Assembly (NCBI RefSeq): GCF_004004555.2
Contig: NZ_SACP01000002.1
Span: 124,001-188,000, forward strand
Direction of reading: 5' to 3'
DNA length: 64,000 nucleotides
Source of the DNA: Methylobacterium oryzihabitans
GTDB taxonomy: Bacteria; Pseudomonadota; Alphaproteobacteria; Rhizobiales; Beijerinckiaceae
Part shown: in pieces, positions 17,489-26,173 of the stretch
Position numbering within the stretch: position 1 is the stretch's first letter
How the letters are laid out: each line of letters starts with the position of its first letter
Translations under genes and position numbers: made by a program
The notes under the pieces: generated by a model
Database searches by the model: none
Seen by the model: the letters and a program-made list of their open reading frames with translations, nothing else
Told to the model about the DNA's origin: nothing

Positions 17489-18555
17489 CGGGCCTCCTCG
17501 CGGCCGGCGGCCACCACCTCGTGCCCGCGGGCGTGGTCCTCGGCGTCGGCCTCCGGCGCGTCCTGCCGGGCCGCGCCCTTGCGGGGTTCGAGCTGGAGCG
17601 CGATCAGGATCGGGAAGTGGTCCGAGCCGATGTCGGGCAGGCGCTCGATGCGTCCGAGCAGAAAATGCTCGCTGAAGAAGACGTGGTCGAGCGGCCAGCG
17701 CAGGAACGGCCACTTGGCGTTGAAGGTCGCGTAGGGGCCGCGGCCGCGGCGCGGATCGAGCAGGCCGCTGATCGACTGGAACAACCGGGTCGTGTCCGAC
17801 CACGCGACGTCGTTGAGGTCGCCGGCGACCACCGTCGGGCCGTCCTCGCGGTCGACCTCGCGGGCGACCAGGACCAGTTCGGCGTCCCGCGGCGCGCTGC
17901 TGTGGCCGGGATGGGGCGGACGCGGATGCACGCCCTGGAAGGTGAAGCGCCCGCCCGACGGCAGCACCACGCCGGTGCGGATCGACGGCACGTCGTCCTC
18001 CAGCAGGAAGCGCACCTGCGGCCGCTCCAGCGGCAGCCGGGAATACAGCATCAGCCCGTAGGTGTTGTCCTGGGCCTGGGCGACGACGTTCGGGTAGTCC
18101 CGCTCCAGCGGCGCGAGCGCGCGGCGCCAGCCCTCGTCGGTCTCGAGCGCCAGGATCAGGTCGGGCCGCGCCCGCGCCGCCTCGCGCAGCAGGCCGCCGT
18201 AGTCGCGGTTCGATTCGAGCACGTTGGCGATCAGGATCCGGACCTGCGCCTCCGCCCGCGCCTCCCCGGGCCGGACCGCCTCGGCCTGCCGGCGGGCCAG
18301 CGGCGTGAACGGCAGGATCGCCCGCGCCTGCAGCACGAGGCAGAGCGCGAGGATCGCCGCGAGGCCGAGGGAGACCGGGCCGCCGGCGAGCAGCAGCAGC
18401 CCGGCCACGACCGGGATCGCCGCTGCGATCTGCATCCGCGGGAAGTCGCAGCTGCGCACCAGCCCGACATGGCTGCGCCAGTACGGCAGGACCGTCGCGG
18501 CGACGAGCAGGAGGCCGACCCCCTGCACGAGCCATTCCGTCACCGATCCCGCCAC
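17485..18555 (-). CDS. Membrane-anchored endonuclease/exonuclease/phosphatase family protein
   Basis: About 356 aa. Three membrane helices fill the first ~90 residues, then an EEP catalytic domain. Motifs: RILIANVLESN with the catalytic Asn, LALETDEGW (Glu metal ligand), VAGDLNDVAWS (GDxN), and the C-terminal LDHVFFS and GSDHFPIL with the catalytic His. The likely role is periplasmic or membrane-associated phosphodiesterase or lipid phosphatase. The GTG at 18555 follows GGAGG by 5 nt; a second GTG at 18543 gives 352 aa. Confidence 0.88.
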   Translation of the reverse strand: MAGSVTEWLVQGVGLLLVAATVLPYWRSHVGLVRSCDFPRMQIAAAIPVVAGLLLLAGGPVSLGLAAILALCLVLQARAILPFTPLARRQAEAVRPGEARAEAQVRILIANVLESNRDYGGLLREAARARPDLILALETDEGWRRALAPLERDYPNVVAQAQDNTYGLMLYSRLPLERPQVRFLLEDDVPSIRTGVVLPSGGRFTFQGVHPRPPHPGHSSAPRDAELVLVAREVDREDGPTVVAGDLNDVAWSDTTRLFQSISGLLDPRRGRGPYATFNAKWPFLRWPLDHVFFSEHFLLGRIERLPDIGSDHFPILIALQLEPRKGAARQDAPEADAEDHARGHEVVAAGREEAR

Positions 18556-18982
18556 CCGCTCCTCCCTGCCGATGGACCAGCCGGACGCCGCGCGGGCTCG
18601 GATCCGGTCCTCGGGAGACGCATCTAGGGCGGAGCGCGGGGAACGCGCACTGGCCCGCAGGCTCCGTGTCCTCCGTCGCCCGTTGCCGGGCACGACATCC
18701 GGCCTCCATCTGCGACCGCCAGAAACATCCGGTTGACCTGCGCGCGCATCCCGTTAGAAATCCCCGCGCCGGCCGAGATCTGGGATGCACCGCGTCCGAT
18801 CTTTCTCCCCTGTGGCCGGTGTTTCGACCGGCGCGTCATCGACGGTGGCGCCGGATCGTCTTGCGACCGTGGCGTGATGTCTGCATCGCGGCGGCGCCTG
18901 ATCTCCCGTACGGCAGGAGGCGACGATCTCCCAGGCAACGGTTCCGCACGCGCCCTCGCGTCCGCGCGCCCTCCTCGGCCTC
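18556..18982. other. Divergent intergenic region with a sigma70-like promoter
   Basis: This is the 427-bp upstream region of two divergent units. TTGACC at 18733-18738 and TAGAAA at 18755-18760, 16 nt apart, form a plausible plus-strand promoter about 160 nt before AGGAGG at 18915-18920. The stretch after AGGAGG may encode the extra N-terminus of the M48 protein (see that entry). No other gene was seen. Confidence 0.45.
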
Positions 18983-21088
18983 GTGGCGACCACCGTGCTG
19001 CTGCCGCTCGCGCTCCTTCTCGTCGGCCTCTGGGAAGGGCGGCGCGGCCTCGACGATCTCGCCGCCGTCATGGCGGAGCACGACCGCCTCGCCCAGGTCG
19101 TGGCGGATCTCGAGGCGCGCGCCCCGCGCGACGGGCGCCCCGACTTCCGCCTGCAGTTCCGCCACAACGGCAAGCACTACGGCGGCCCCCTCGCCGTGGC
19201 GAAGGCGCGCGAGGCCCGGGACGACACCGCGACGCTCGCCGCGCTGATGGACTGGCGCCGCGTGCTGCCGCCGATCGCCGTCGCGGGCGGCGCGGTCGCG
19301 GCCGGCCTCTCGCTCCTCGTGCTGGTGGCCGGCGCGCTGCTGGCGCGGCGGGGGCGCGGCTCGCGCGAGGCTCTGGTGGGCGGCTTCTCGCTGATGCGGC
19401 GGCTGCTCCCGGCGGCGCTCGCGCTCCAGATCGTGGCGGCGACCGCCGCCTTCGTCGCCGTCGTCGTGTTCGAGGCGGGCCTGCTCGTCCAGGGCGGCCT
19501 CACCGGCGACGGGATGAAGCTCATCGGCATCGCCGCCGTGGCGGTCGGCGCCACGCTCCTGGCGGCGGGCGGCGCCCTGCGCGGCCTGCGCCGCGCCCTC
19601 GACGCGTTCGAGCCGGACCCGCTGCCGATCCTCGGCCGGCCGATCGCGCCGGCCGAGGCCCCGGGCCTGTGGCGCCTCGTCGAGGGGCTGGCCGAGCGGA
19701 TGGGCGCGCTCAGGCCCGAGGCCGTGGTCGTCGGCCTGACCGGGGGCTTCTTCGTCACGGCCGGCCCGGTGGAACTGGAACCCGGCGGCGCCCGGCTCGC
19801 CGGCCGGATCCTCCACCTGCCGCTGCCCTCCCTCGCGCTGATGCGCGGCGACGAGACGGCGGCGATCATCGCCCACGAACTCGCCCATTACGCCGGCGGC
19901 GACACCGCCTACAGCCAGCGCTTCCTGCCGATCTACGCCGGGGTCGGGCGCTCCCTCGACGCCGTGGCCGCGCGCGAGCGCGGCGCGCTCGGCCTGTTCG
20001 GGCCCTCGCTTCGTCTCGGCCTGTTCGTGATGGAGCGCTTCCACCTCGCCGTGCGCCACTGGAGCCGGGTCCGCGAATTCGCCGCCGACGCGGCGGGCGC
20101 GGCGGTCACCTCGCGGGATGCCGCGGCGCGGGCGCTGCTGCGCACGGGTGCGGTCGCGCCGCGCATCGCCGAGACCCTCGCCGCCGCGGCCGAGGCCCCG
20201 GATGCGGCGCCGCCCGACCTCGTCGCGGCGGTGCTCGACCACGCGCTCGCCCGCGGCCTCGACGACCCGGCGGCCCACCTGGAGACCGGGCAGGCCCACC
20301 CGACCGACACCCACCCGCCGACCCGCGACCGCATCGGCGCCCTCGGACGGGCGATCGACGCCGACCTCCTGGCCGCCGCCGGCCTCACGCCGCCGCCGCA
20401 CGCCCTCGGGCAACTCGCCGCCTACTTCGCGGACCCAGCCGGCCTGTGCCGGTCGGCGACCGCGGATTTCCTCGAGGCCGTGCGGGCGCGCGACGCGGCG
20501 TTCCACGCCCATCTGGAGACCACCGCCGCGGCGGTCGGCACCGAGGACCGGGTGCTGCGGGCGAACCACCGCCCCCGCGGCCTCGTGCTCGCGGCGGCCG
20601 GCGGCCTGTTCGGCGTGGTCGCCCTCGCCGTCGCCGTGTTCGGCATCCCCGGGATGCTGCCGCGCGAGGCCACCGTCGTCCTCGTGGCGTCCCTCGCCCT
20701 GGCGGTCCTGATGCTCGGGGCCGGCGCCCTGGTCCTGTCGCGGGGCGAGCCCGTCGTGCTGATCCTGACGCCCGACGGCCTGGCGGTGCCGGGGCTCGAC
20801 CGGACGATCGCCTGGGACGACATCGCCGACCTCGACATGACAGGGAACCACGCCGGCATCGTCACCCGCGTGCTGCTGCCGCCGGAGGTGCGGTGGCCCG
20901 AACGGCTGCCGGGGCGGCACGCCGTGAAGCTCGACGCGAAGCGCCGCATCGTCACGGTTCCGATCCCCCTGCCGCGCGGACTGGATCGGCAGGGCTTCGC
21001 CGACCTGATCGCCACCTATCAGGCGGCGGCCGAGGCCCGGCGGGCCCTCGCCGGAGCTTCCGCCCCGCGCGTACCCGAGCCCGCCTGA
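18983..21088 (+). CDS. M48-family membrane metallopeptidase
   Basis: About 701 aa. Four N-terminal membrane helices precede a zinc peptidase domain with IIAHELAHYAGGD (HExxH) and a downstream acid in the EFAADAAG motif. Two more helices sit near residues 530-590, followed by a small beta-rich tail (LTPDGLAVPGLDRTIAW) like a PH-type domain. M48 enzymes of the HtpX/Ste24 type degrade misfolded membrane proteins. The start is unsure. GTG at 18983 has no ribosome site; a strong AGGAGG at 18915-18920 lies 5 nt before an in-frame ATC at 18926 that would add 19 residues. Confidence 0.85.
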   Translation: MATTVLLPLALLLVGLWEGRRGLDDLAAVMAEHDRLAQVVADLEARAPRDGRPDFRLQFRHNGKHYGGPLAVAKAREARDDTATLAALMDWRRVLPPIAVAGGAVAAGLSLLVLVAGALLARRGRGSREALVGGFSLMRRLLPAALALQIVAATAAFVAVVVFEAGLLVQGGLTGDGMKLIGIAAVAVGATLLAAGGALRGLRRALDAFEPDPLPILGRPIAPAEAPGLWRLVEGLAERMGALRPEAVVVGLTGGFFVTAGPVELEPGGARLAGRILHLPLPSLALMRGDETAAIIAHELAHYAGGDTAYSQRFLPIYAGVGRSLDAVAARERGALGLFGPSLRLGLFVMERFHLAVRHWSRVREFAADAAGAAVTSRDAAARALLRTGAVAPRIAETLAAAAEAPDAAPPDLVAAVLDHALARGLDDPAAHLETGQAHPTDTHPPTRDRIGALGRAIDADLLAAAGLTPPPHALGQLAAYFADPAGLCRSATADFLEAVRARDAAFHAHLETTAAAVGTEDRVLRANHRPRGLVLAAAGGLFGVVALAVAVFGIPGMLPREATVVLVASLALAVLMLGAGALVLSRGEPVVLILTPDGLAVPGLDRTIAWDDIADLDMTGNHAGIVTRVLLPPEVRWPERLPGRHAVKLDAKRRIVTVPIPLPRGLDRQGFADLIATYQAAAEARRALAGASAPRVPEPA

Positions 21089-21106
21089 GGAGCCAGGAGA
21101 GAAGCG

Positions 21107-21631
21107 ATGACCGACCCGCGCGAGACCGCCTCCGCCTACCGCCCCGACGCCCTGCGGGTGCCGAGCCGCGGGCAGAGCTGGATGAACACCTTCTGGATCC
21201 TGTTCGGCGTGGTGGCGCTCGGGGGCATCCTGGTGGCCTGCGCCGTCTACACGGCACCGGCGGTCATCACCGACTGGCAGGTGCAGGCGACGGCCCGGCC
21301 CGCTCCCGATGCCCGGGTGAGCGAGGGCAAGTGCAGCGCCAAGCTCGTGATCCACATCTGCGACGCGACCCTCGCGCTCCGCACGCCCGACGGAACGGTG
21401 ACGCGGCGGGTGAACTACGTGTTCTCGGGCTTCCATGTCGGCGACTACCGGGTCGGGGTGATGGCCGATCCGGCCCGTCCCGACCTCGTCACCACCGATC
21501 TCGGCCTCGACCGGCTGTGGAACCGGACGCTCACCCTCCTGGTGGGGGCGGGCGCAATCGCGGCTTGCATCGTCGGCGCGCTGCTCTCGCTGGTCCGCAC
21601 CCGGCGCGCGGCCTCCGGGGCCGCTGGCTGA
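21107..21631 (+). CDS. Membrane protein of unknown function cotranscribed with M48 peptidase
   Basis: A 174-aa protein with two helices, residues ~27-48 (FWILFGVVALGGILVACAV) and ~143-163 (LLVGAGAIAACIVGALLS), enclosing a periplasmic beta-rich loop with paired cysteines (KCSAKLVIHICDA). It starts 18 bp after the protease, with a good GGAGAG site. It is likely an accessory or substrate-presenting partner of the protease. No recognised family. Confidence 0.8.
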   Translation: MTDPRETASAYRPDALRVPSRGQSWMNTFWILFGVVALGGILVACAVYTAPAVITDWQVQATARPAPDARVSEGKCSAKLVIHICDATLALRTPDGTVTRRVNYVFSGFHVGDYRVGVMADPARPDLVTTDLGLDRLWNRTLTLLVGAGAIAACIVGALLSLVRTRRAASGAAG

Positions 21632-21649
21632 TCCGGCACCGTTCGGGTC

Positions 21650-21758
21650 TCATGCGGTTTCCGATGGATTGCTTCGCAATGCGGAAACCGGCTTCGCTCA
21701 GTCGCCGCGCGGGCTGGTGATACGGTTTTCGGAACGAATCGTCCGCAAACCGCATCAG
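21650..21758 (+). repeat. Dispersed palindromic repeat, copy C
   Basis: CTCATGCGGTTTCCGATGG to CGTCCGCAAACCGCATCAG. The interior GGCTTCGCTCAGTCGCCGCGCGGGCTGG matches copy A. It lies between convergent genes. Confidence 0.78.
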
Positions 21759-21861
21759 TTGTTCACCGGCATGGCCGTCCCTTGCGGATGAAACGGGGCC
21801 GCGGCTTTTCTGCACCCGTTGCAGCCATCGAAAACAGTTTTTCGTCCTGGCGCGGGTCCCC

Positions 21862-21880
21862 CTCTCCCGAGTGGGAGAGA
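21862..21880. terminator. Hairpin between convergent genes
   Basis: CTCTCCC-GAGT-GGGAGAG sits between the M48 unit and kup, which converge. There is no strong U-run, but the AT-rich sequence at 21890-21940 may help release. Confidence 0.4.
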
Positions 21881-21936
21881 GGATCCCACGCTCAAAATTT
21901 CAGATGTAAAATCAATCGTTTACAGCCGGTTTCCAT

Positions 21937-23844
21937 TTAGATCTCGATCTCGGTGCCGACCTCGATCACCTGCCGGGTCGGCACGCAGAAATACGCCCCG
22001 GTGCGCTCGCTGATCCGGGCCATGAACGCGAACAGCGCCTCGCGCCACGGCCACATCCCGCTGTGGTTGCGCCGCGGGATGATGGTCTCGTGCCCGACGA
22101 ACACCGTGACGTCGTCGAGGCATTGCGGCGGCAGCCGTCCGGTGCCGACCGCGCAGGCCAGCCCCTCGGGAACCGAGGCGGCCTCCATGAAGCCGTAGCG
22201 GAGGGTGACCCGGTACAGGTCGGGGGCGAGCTGCACGACCTCGGCGCGCTTCCCCTCGCTCACCGCCGGCACCTCCTCGTAGAGCGCAGTGACGATGAGC
22301 AGGCGCTCGTGCAGGGCGTGGCTGCGCTCCAGGAACCGGGTCATGTGGAGCGGGATGCCCTCCGTCGCCGAGGACAGGAAGGCGGCGGCCCCGGGCAGCC
22401 GCACCGGCGGGTCCCGCCGCAGGCGGGCGAGGAACTCGGCCTCGGGCTGGCGCAGCGACACCCGCAGCGCCTCGACCATCCGGCTGCCCTTGAGCCAGGT
22501 CAGCATCACCAGGGCGACGAGGGCGGTGAGCACCAGGGGGAACCAGCCGCCCTCGACGATCTTCACCGCGTTGGCCGACAGGAACACGAGGTCGACCGCC
22601 AGGAAGGCGCCGTTGACCGCCAGCACCAGCGGCAGGGCGTAGCCCCAGCGCAGGGCCACCAGCCCGGCGAGCAGGGTGGTGATCGCCATCAGGGTCGAAA
22701 CCGCGATGCCGTAAGCGCCCGCGAGCGCGTCGGAGGAGCGGAAGGTCAGCACGGCGGCGAGCGTCGCGACGGCGAGCAGCCAGTTCACCGCGGGCAGGTA
22801 GATCTGACCGCGCTCGTCCGGCGCGGTGTGGACGACCCGCAGGTAGGGCAGGAAGCCGAGCTGCATCGCCTGCTGGGTCAGCGAGAAGGCGCCGGAGATG
22901 ATCGCCTGCGAGGCGATGACGGTGGCGAGCGTGGCGAGCCCGATCAGCGGGTAATGCGCCCAGTCCGGCGCGAGGCGGAAGAACGGGTTCTCGATGGCGT
23001 CGGGCTCGGCCAGCAGCACCGCGCCCTGGCCGAGATAGTTGACCGCGAGCGCCGGCAGGACGAGGCCGAACCACGCCAGCCGGATCGGCCGGGCGCCGAA
23101 ATGCCCGAGATCGGCGTACATCGCCTCGCCGCCGGTCACCGCCAGGAAGGCCGCGCCGAGCATCGCGAAGCCGACGCGCCAGCCGGCCTCGGCGACGAAC
23201 GCCACCGCCCGCCAGGGTTCGAGGGCGGCGAGGATCGCCGGCGCGTGCAGGATGCCGCCGAGGCCGAGCCCGATCAGGGCGAGGAACCACACCAGCATCA
23301 CCGGGCCGAACAGCCGGCCGAGGAAGGCGGCGCCGCGGCTCTGGACCAGGAACAGCCCGACCAGGATCGCGACGGTGATCGGCACCACCGCGGGCGCGAG
23401 GGCCGGCGCCTCGACCTTCAGGCCCTCGACCGCGCTCAGCACCGAGATCGCCGGGGTGACGGCGCCGTCGCCGTAGAGGAGCGCGGCGCCGACCAGCCCG
23501 ACCACGAGGAGCCTGGCGCCCCAGGTCCCGGGCTGCGCGTGGCGGGCGCCGAGGAGCGCCAGCATCGCCACGATGCCGCCCTCGCCGCGGTTGTCGGCGC
23601 GCAGGATCAGGATCGCGTACTTGATCGACACCACGACGATCAGCGACCACAGGATCAGCGAGACCGCACCGGTCACCGCCGCCGGGCTCGGTGCGCCGCC
23701 GCCGCTCGCCGCCCGCACCGCCTCCTTGAAGGCGTAGAGCGGGCTGGTGCCGATGTCGCCGTAGACGACGCCGAGCGCCCCGAGCAGCAGGGCGGGCTTC
23801 AGGGCGGCCGGTCGCGCCGACGCCCGTTCCTCGATGGCACTCAC
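21937..23844 (-). CDS. kup: Potassium uptake protein Kup
   Basis: A 635-aa KUP/HAK/KT potassium:proton symporter. It has GALGVVYGDIGTSPLYAFKEA near the N-terminus, which is the family signature, and about 12 membrane helices, then a cytoplasmic C-terminal region (FVGHETIIPRRNHSGM, typical). The GTG at 23844 follows GGAGGA by 7 nt and gives the normal length. It ends in TAA at 21937. It lies downstream of the TerB-like gene, across the 30-bp tandem repeat. Confidence 0.95.
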   Translation of the reverse strand: MSAIEERASARPAALKPALLLGALGVVYGDIGTSPLYAFKEAVRAASGGGAPSPAAVTGAVSLILWSLIVVVSIKYAILILRADNRGEGGIVAMLALLGARHAQPGTWGARLLVVGLVGAALLYGDGAVTPAISVLSAVEGLKVEAPALAPAVVPITVAILVGLFLVQSRGAAFLGRLFGPVMLVWFLALIGLGLGGILHAPAILAALEPWRAVAFVAEAGWRVGFAMLGAAFLAVTGGEAMYADLGHFGARPIRLAWFGLVLPALAVNYLGQGAVLLAEPDAIENPFFRLAPDWAHYPLIGLATLATVIASQAIISGAFSLTQQAMQLGFLPYLRVVHTAPDERGQIYLPAVNWLLAVATLAAVLTFRSSDALAGAYGIAVSTLMAITTLLAGLVALRWGYALPLVLAVNGAFLAVDLVFLSANAVKIVEGGWFPLVLTALVALVMLTWLKGSRMVEALRVSLRQPEAEFLARLRRDPPVRLPGAAAFLSSATEGIPLHMTRFLERSHALHERLLIVTALYEEVPAVSEGKRAEVVQLAPDLYRVTLRYGFMEAASVPEGLACAVGTGRLPPQCLDDVTVFVGHETIIPRRNHSGMWPWREALFAFMARISERTGAYFCVPTRQVIEVGTEIEI

Positions 23845-23943
23845 GAGTGGATCCTCCGCGCCGGGCGCCGGACCGGTGTGCCGCAAAACCGTGAAGAGAT
23901 GCCGCAGTTCCGCCGGGTGCCGCAGAGGAACCGCCGGGCCGAC

Positions 23944-24063
23944 GCGTCAGCCGAGCAGGGCCGCCACGTCGAGGCGTCAGCCGAGCAGGGCCGCCACGTC
24001 GAGGCGTCAGCCGAGCAGGGCCGCCACGTCGAGGCGTCAGCCGAGCAGGGCCGCCATGTCGAG
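23944..24063 (-). repeat. Four tandem copies of a 30-bp unit containing the end of the TerB-like gene
   Basis: A 30-bp unit starting at 23944, 23974, 24004 and 24034. The copy at 24034-24063 encodes the last eight codons (LDMAALLG), the TGA stop and one more codon. The other three, downstream of the stop, differ by one base (ATG to GTG). 30 bp is ten codons, so each copy stays in frame and brings its own stop. Confidence 0.95.
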
Positions 24064-24471
24064 GCCGAGCGCCGCCGCGATCTCGCCCAGCGCCCGGTGC
24101 TCGACCGGGCTGATGCCCTCGTGGTCGGCGACGTCGGCGGCGATGAGGAAGACGCTCTGGCGCTGCTCCAGCGGCCGGCCGGCGACCGCCTCGATGGCGT
24201 GGAGGTTCTGCCTCCGGCCGGCGCGGGTGCGGGCGCGCCCGATCGCGTCGTAGAGTTCCTCCTGCAGCATCGGCCCGTCGTAGCCCTTCTCCAGCACCGG
24301 GTCGGCCCGCAGGCCGGCGAGCGCCGCCTCGAACTCCTCGCCCGCGACCTCGCCGTCGGCGACGATGACGTTGGCGCTCGCCGAGACGGCGGCGCGCATC
24401 AGGGCGTCGTCGCCGGCATAGGCCGTCACCGTCCGCCGGAACCGATCGACGATGTCGTGCAGGTACCCCAT
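24037..24471 (-). CDS. TerB-like (tellurite resistance) domain protein
   Basis: A 144-aa helical TerB-fold protein. SASANVIVADGEVAGEEFEAAL and FLIAADVADHEGISPVEHRALGEIAAALGL are the two acidic metal-binding repeats of the family. TerB-like proteins bind divalent metals and join membrane stress complexes. The ATG at 24471 was chosen over a longer frame because the MGYLHDIVDRF start is typical; there is no good ribosome site. Its 3' end lies in the tandem repeat. Confidence 0.85.
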   Translation of the reverse strand: MGYLHDIVDRFRRTVTAYAGDDALMRAAVSASANVIVADGEVAGEEFEAALAGLRADPVLEKGYDGPMLQEELYDAIGRARTRAGRRQNLHAIEAVAGRPLEQRQSVFLIAADVADHEGISPVEHRALGEIAAALGLDMAALLG

Positions 24472-24550
24472 GAATCCGTTCGAATCCGTCCGCCGCGCTG
24501 CCGTGCGGGCGTTGCTTACCACACCGGCGCGGCGGCGGAATCCGGCATCG

Positions 24551-24724
24551 TCAGGCGCCGCCGATCGGTTCGGTCACCGTGCCGGTGCCGTTGCAGTCCG
24601 GGCACGGCCGGGCCTCGAACCGCCCGGTGCCGTGGCAGCGCGGGCACAGGTCGTCGCCGGTGCCCGGGGTGCCGGGAGGAGCCTTGTCGCCGGGCTTGCC
24701 GGCGTCGGTGGGGGTTCCGGACAT
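24551..24724 (-). CDS. 57-aa protein with two DnaJ-type CxxCxGxG zinc motifs
   Basis: A very small protein. After a Gly/Pro/Lys-rich head come CPRCHGTGR and CPDCNGTGT, two CxxCxGxG units like one zinc site of DnaJ. It has no J domain. The ATG at 24724 is preceded by GGGAGA at a good distance. It may be a zinc-binding miniprotein or RNA/protein interaction module; no function is established. Confidence 0.8.
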   Translation of the reverse strand: MSGTPTDAGKPGDKAPPGTPGTGDDLCPRCHGTGRFEARPCPDCNGTGTVTEPIGGA

Positions 24725-24844
24725 GGTTTTCTCCCGTTCTGGTTGCATCCTGCCGGGACAAGGGCGGCCCGGCGCGCGCGGTTCCCGGCTCCGTCGCGGG
24801 CCTGCGTCCGAATCGCCCGGCGGGAAACCTTCGGGCCGACGGCG

Positions 24845-24895
24845 CGTCGCCCTCGGACGACGCAAGGGGGCGACGGCCGTCGCCCTCGGACGACC
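24845..24895. repeat. 17-bp direct repeat, 34 bp apart
   Basis: CGTCGCCCTCGGACGAC occurs at 24845-24861 and again at 24879-24895, in the gap ahead of the small gene at 24910. It might be a regulator site or slippage product. Confidence 0.6.
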
Positions 24896-24909
24896 CAGGG
24901 AGGTTTTTC

Positions 24910-25110
24910 GTGAGCGAGACCAGAAAGCCGATCAATCCGCTCGAGCGCGAGGAGAAGGTCGGCATCGCCGACGGCAGCGACCACGCCGGCGAGGCGGTCA
25001 CGACCGGCCGGCACGGCACCGGAATCGACCTGACGGCGGACGAGACGGCGAAGGGCATCGCCACCGCCACCCGCACCGATGCCCGGCCGGAGCGCGACCC
25101 GTCGCGCTGA
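24910..25110 (+). CDS. Small hydrophilic protein of unknown function
   Basis: A 66-aa polar protein (SETRKPINPLEREEKVGI.., then many Thr/Ala/Asp), with no membrane segment or cysteine and probably disordered. The GTG at 24910 follows GGGAGG with a 6-nt spacing, which strongly supports translation. Its neighbours are a zinc-motif miniprotein and stress-type genes. No recognised family. Confidence 0.65.
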   Translation: MSETRKPINPLEREEKVGIADGSDHAGEAVTTGRHGTGIDLTADETAKGIATATRTDARPERDPSR

Positions 25111-25210
25111 CCGGCCACCCCGCCCGCGGCCTTGACGCTGGTGGAGCGGTGGTCCCTTACGGGGTGGACCGGCCCGGCCGGCCCGCCCCGTTCCCGCCCG
25201 CGCCGCCCCG

Positions 25211-25666
25211 ATGCCGATCCCCGAACCCTCCGCCCTCGACTCGACCGCGCACATCATCCAGGTGGCGCTGACGCCGGTCTTCCTGCTGTCGGGCATCGCG
25301 ACCCTGCTCAACGTGTTCTCGACCCGGCACGGCCGCATCGCCGATCAGGTCGAGAAGCTGTCGGACCTCGCCGCCGACGATCCGGTCCGCGTGCTGCGTC
25401 TCGCCGACCTGCGCCGGCGCAGTCTCGCCCTCGACGTCGCGGTGGTGATCGCGGCGCTCGGCGGCATCGCGATCTGCGGCGCGGTCCTGACCCTGTTCGT
25501 CGGGGCCTTGCGCGACGCCGCGGTCGCCAGCATCCTGTTCTTCCTGTTCGGGGCGGCGATCGTCTGCACGCTGGGCTCGCTGTTCGCCTTCGCGGTCGAG
25601 ATGACGCTGGCGAGCCGGGACGTGCGGGTGAGCGTGGCCCGCCGCGAGGCCGAAGGCGCCTCGTGA
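25211..25666 (+). CDS. DUF2721 family membrane protein
   Basis: A 151-aa protein with three membrane helices. The family signature is IIQVALTPVFLLSGIATLLNVFSTRHGRIADQ near the N-terminus, followed by a cytoplasmic Arg-rich helix (RLADLRRRSLALD) and two more helices. The function is unknown. The ATG is at 25211. It is 70 bp ahead of the PRC-barrel gene, which has its own promoter. Confidence 0.87.
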   Translation: MPIPEPSALDSTAHIIQVALTPVFLLSGIATLLNVFSTRHGRIADQVEKLSDLAADDPVRVLRLADLRRRSLALDVAVVIAALGGIAICGAVLTLFVGALRDAAVASILFFLFGAAIVCTLGSLFAFAVEMTLASRDVRVSVARREAEGAS

Positions 25667-25676
25667 GGCGGCGGCC

Positions 25677-25701
25677 GGAACCGCCCTCCCCCGGGCCGGT
25701 T
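25677..25701 (+). promoter_or_regulatory. EcfG-type promoter for second PRC-barrel gene
   Basis: GGAAC at 25677-25681, 17 nt, GTT at 25699-25701; the -10 reads GGTT rather than CGTT. It lies 35 nt before the start codon at 25737. Confidence 0.55.
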
Positions 25702-25736
25702 CCCCGCTTGAATCGCCACCGACACGGGAGCCCCGG

Positions 25737-26171
25737 ATGCCGACCGACCTGCCGAACGAGCGCCCGCTGCGCGCGCCGGGCACGATGGAACTCGACCCCT
25801 CCGGCGACGGCATCGCCCTCGACGAGACGAGGCGCCTGATCGCCTCCAACAAGGTCGAGGGCACCGCCGTCTACGACCGCAAGGGCGAATCCCTCGGCAC
25901 GATCTACAACTTCATGGTCGACAAGGTCTCGGGGCAGGTCGCCTACGCGGTGGTGGCGTTCGGCGGCTTCCTCGGCCTCGGCGAGAGCTACCACCCGCTG
26001 CCCTGGAAGGCCCTGACCTACGACCTGCGCCTCGGCGGCTACGTCGTCGACATCGACGCCGACACGCTCGCCGGCGCGCCGCGGCACGGCCCGGACGAGG
26101 ATCCGTTCGCCGAGCCAGGCTACGGCGAGCGCCTCGACGACTATTACGGCGGCCGCAAGCCGGCGATCTGA
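25737..26171 (+). CDS. PRC-barrel domain protein (paralogue)
   Basis: A 144-aa PRC-barrel protein with LIASNKVEGTAVYDRKGESL, DKVSGQVAYAVVAF and GGFLGLGESYHPLPWKAL, closely like the protein at 15764. A general-stress role is inferred from the promoter. The ATG at 25737 has GGGAGCC upstream. The next gene starts 2 bp after its stop, so they are probably cotranscribed. Confidence 0.87.
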   Translation: MPTDLPNERPLRAPGTMELDPSGDGIALDETRRLIASNKVEGTAVYDRKGESLGTIYNFMVDKVSGQVAYAVVAFGGFLGLGESYHPLPWKALTYDLRLGGYVVDIDADTLAGAPRHGPDEDPFAEPGYGERLDDYYGGRKPAI

Positions 26172-26173
26172 CC

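Noticed and set aside
12956..21758. Palindromic repeats as insertion sequences
   Set aside because: They are about 95-132 bp with no transposase frame.
23944..24063. 30-bp repeats as a CRISPR array
   Set aside because: There are no spacers; units are directly joined and match the gene end.
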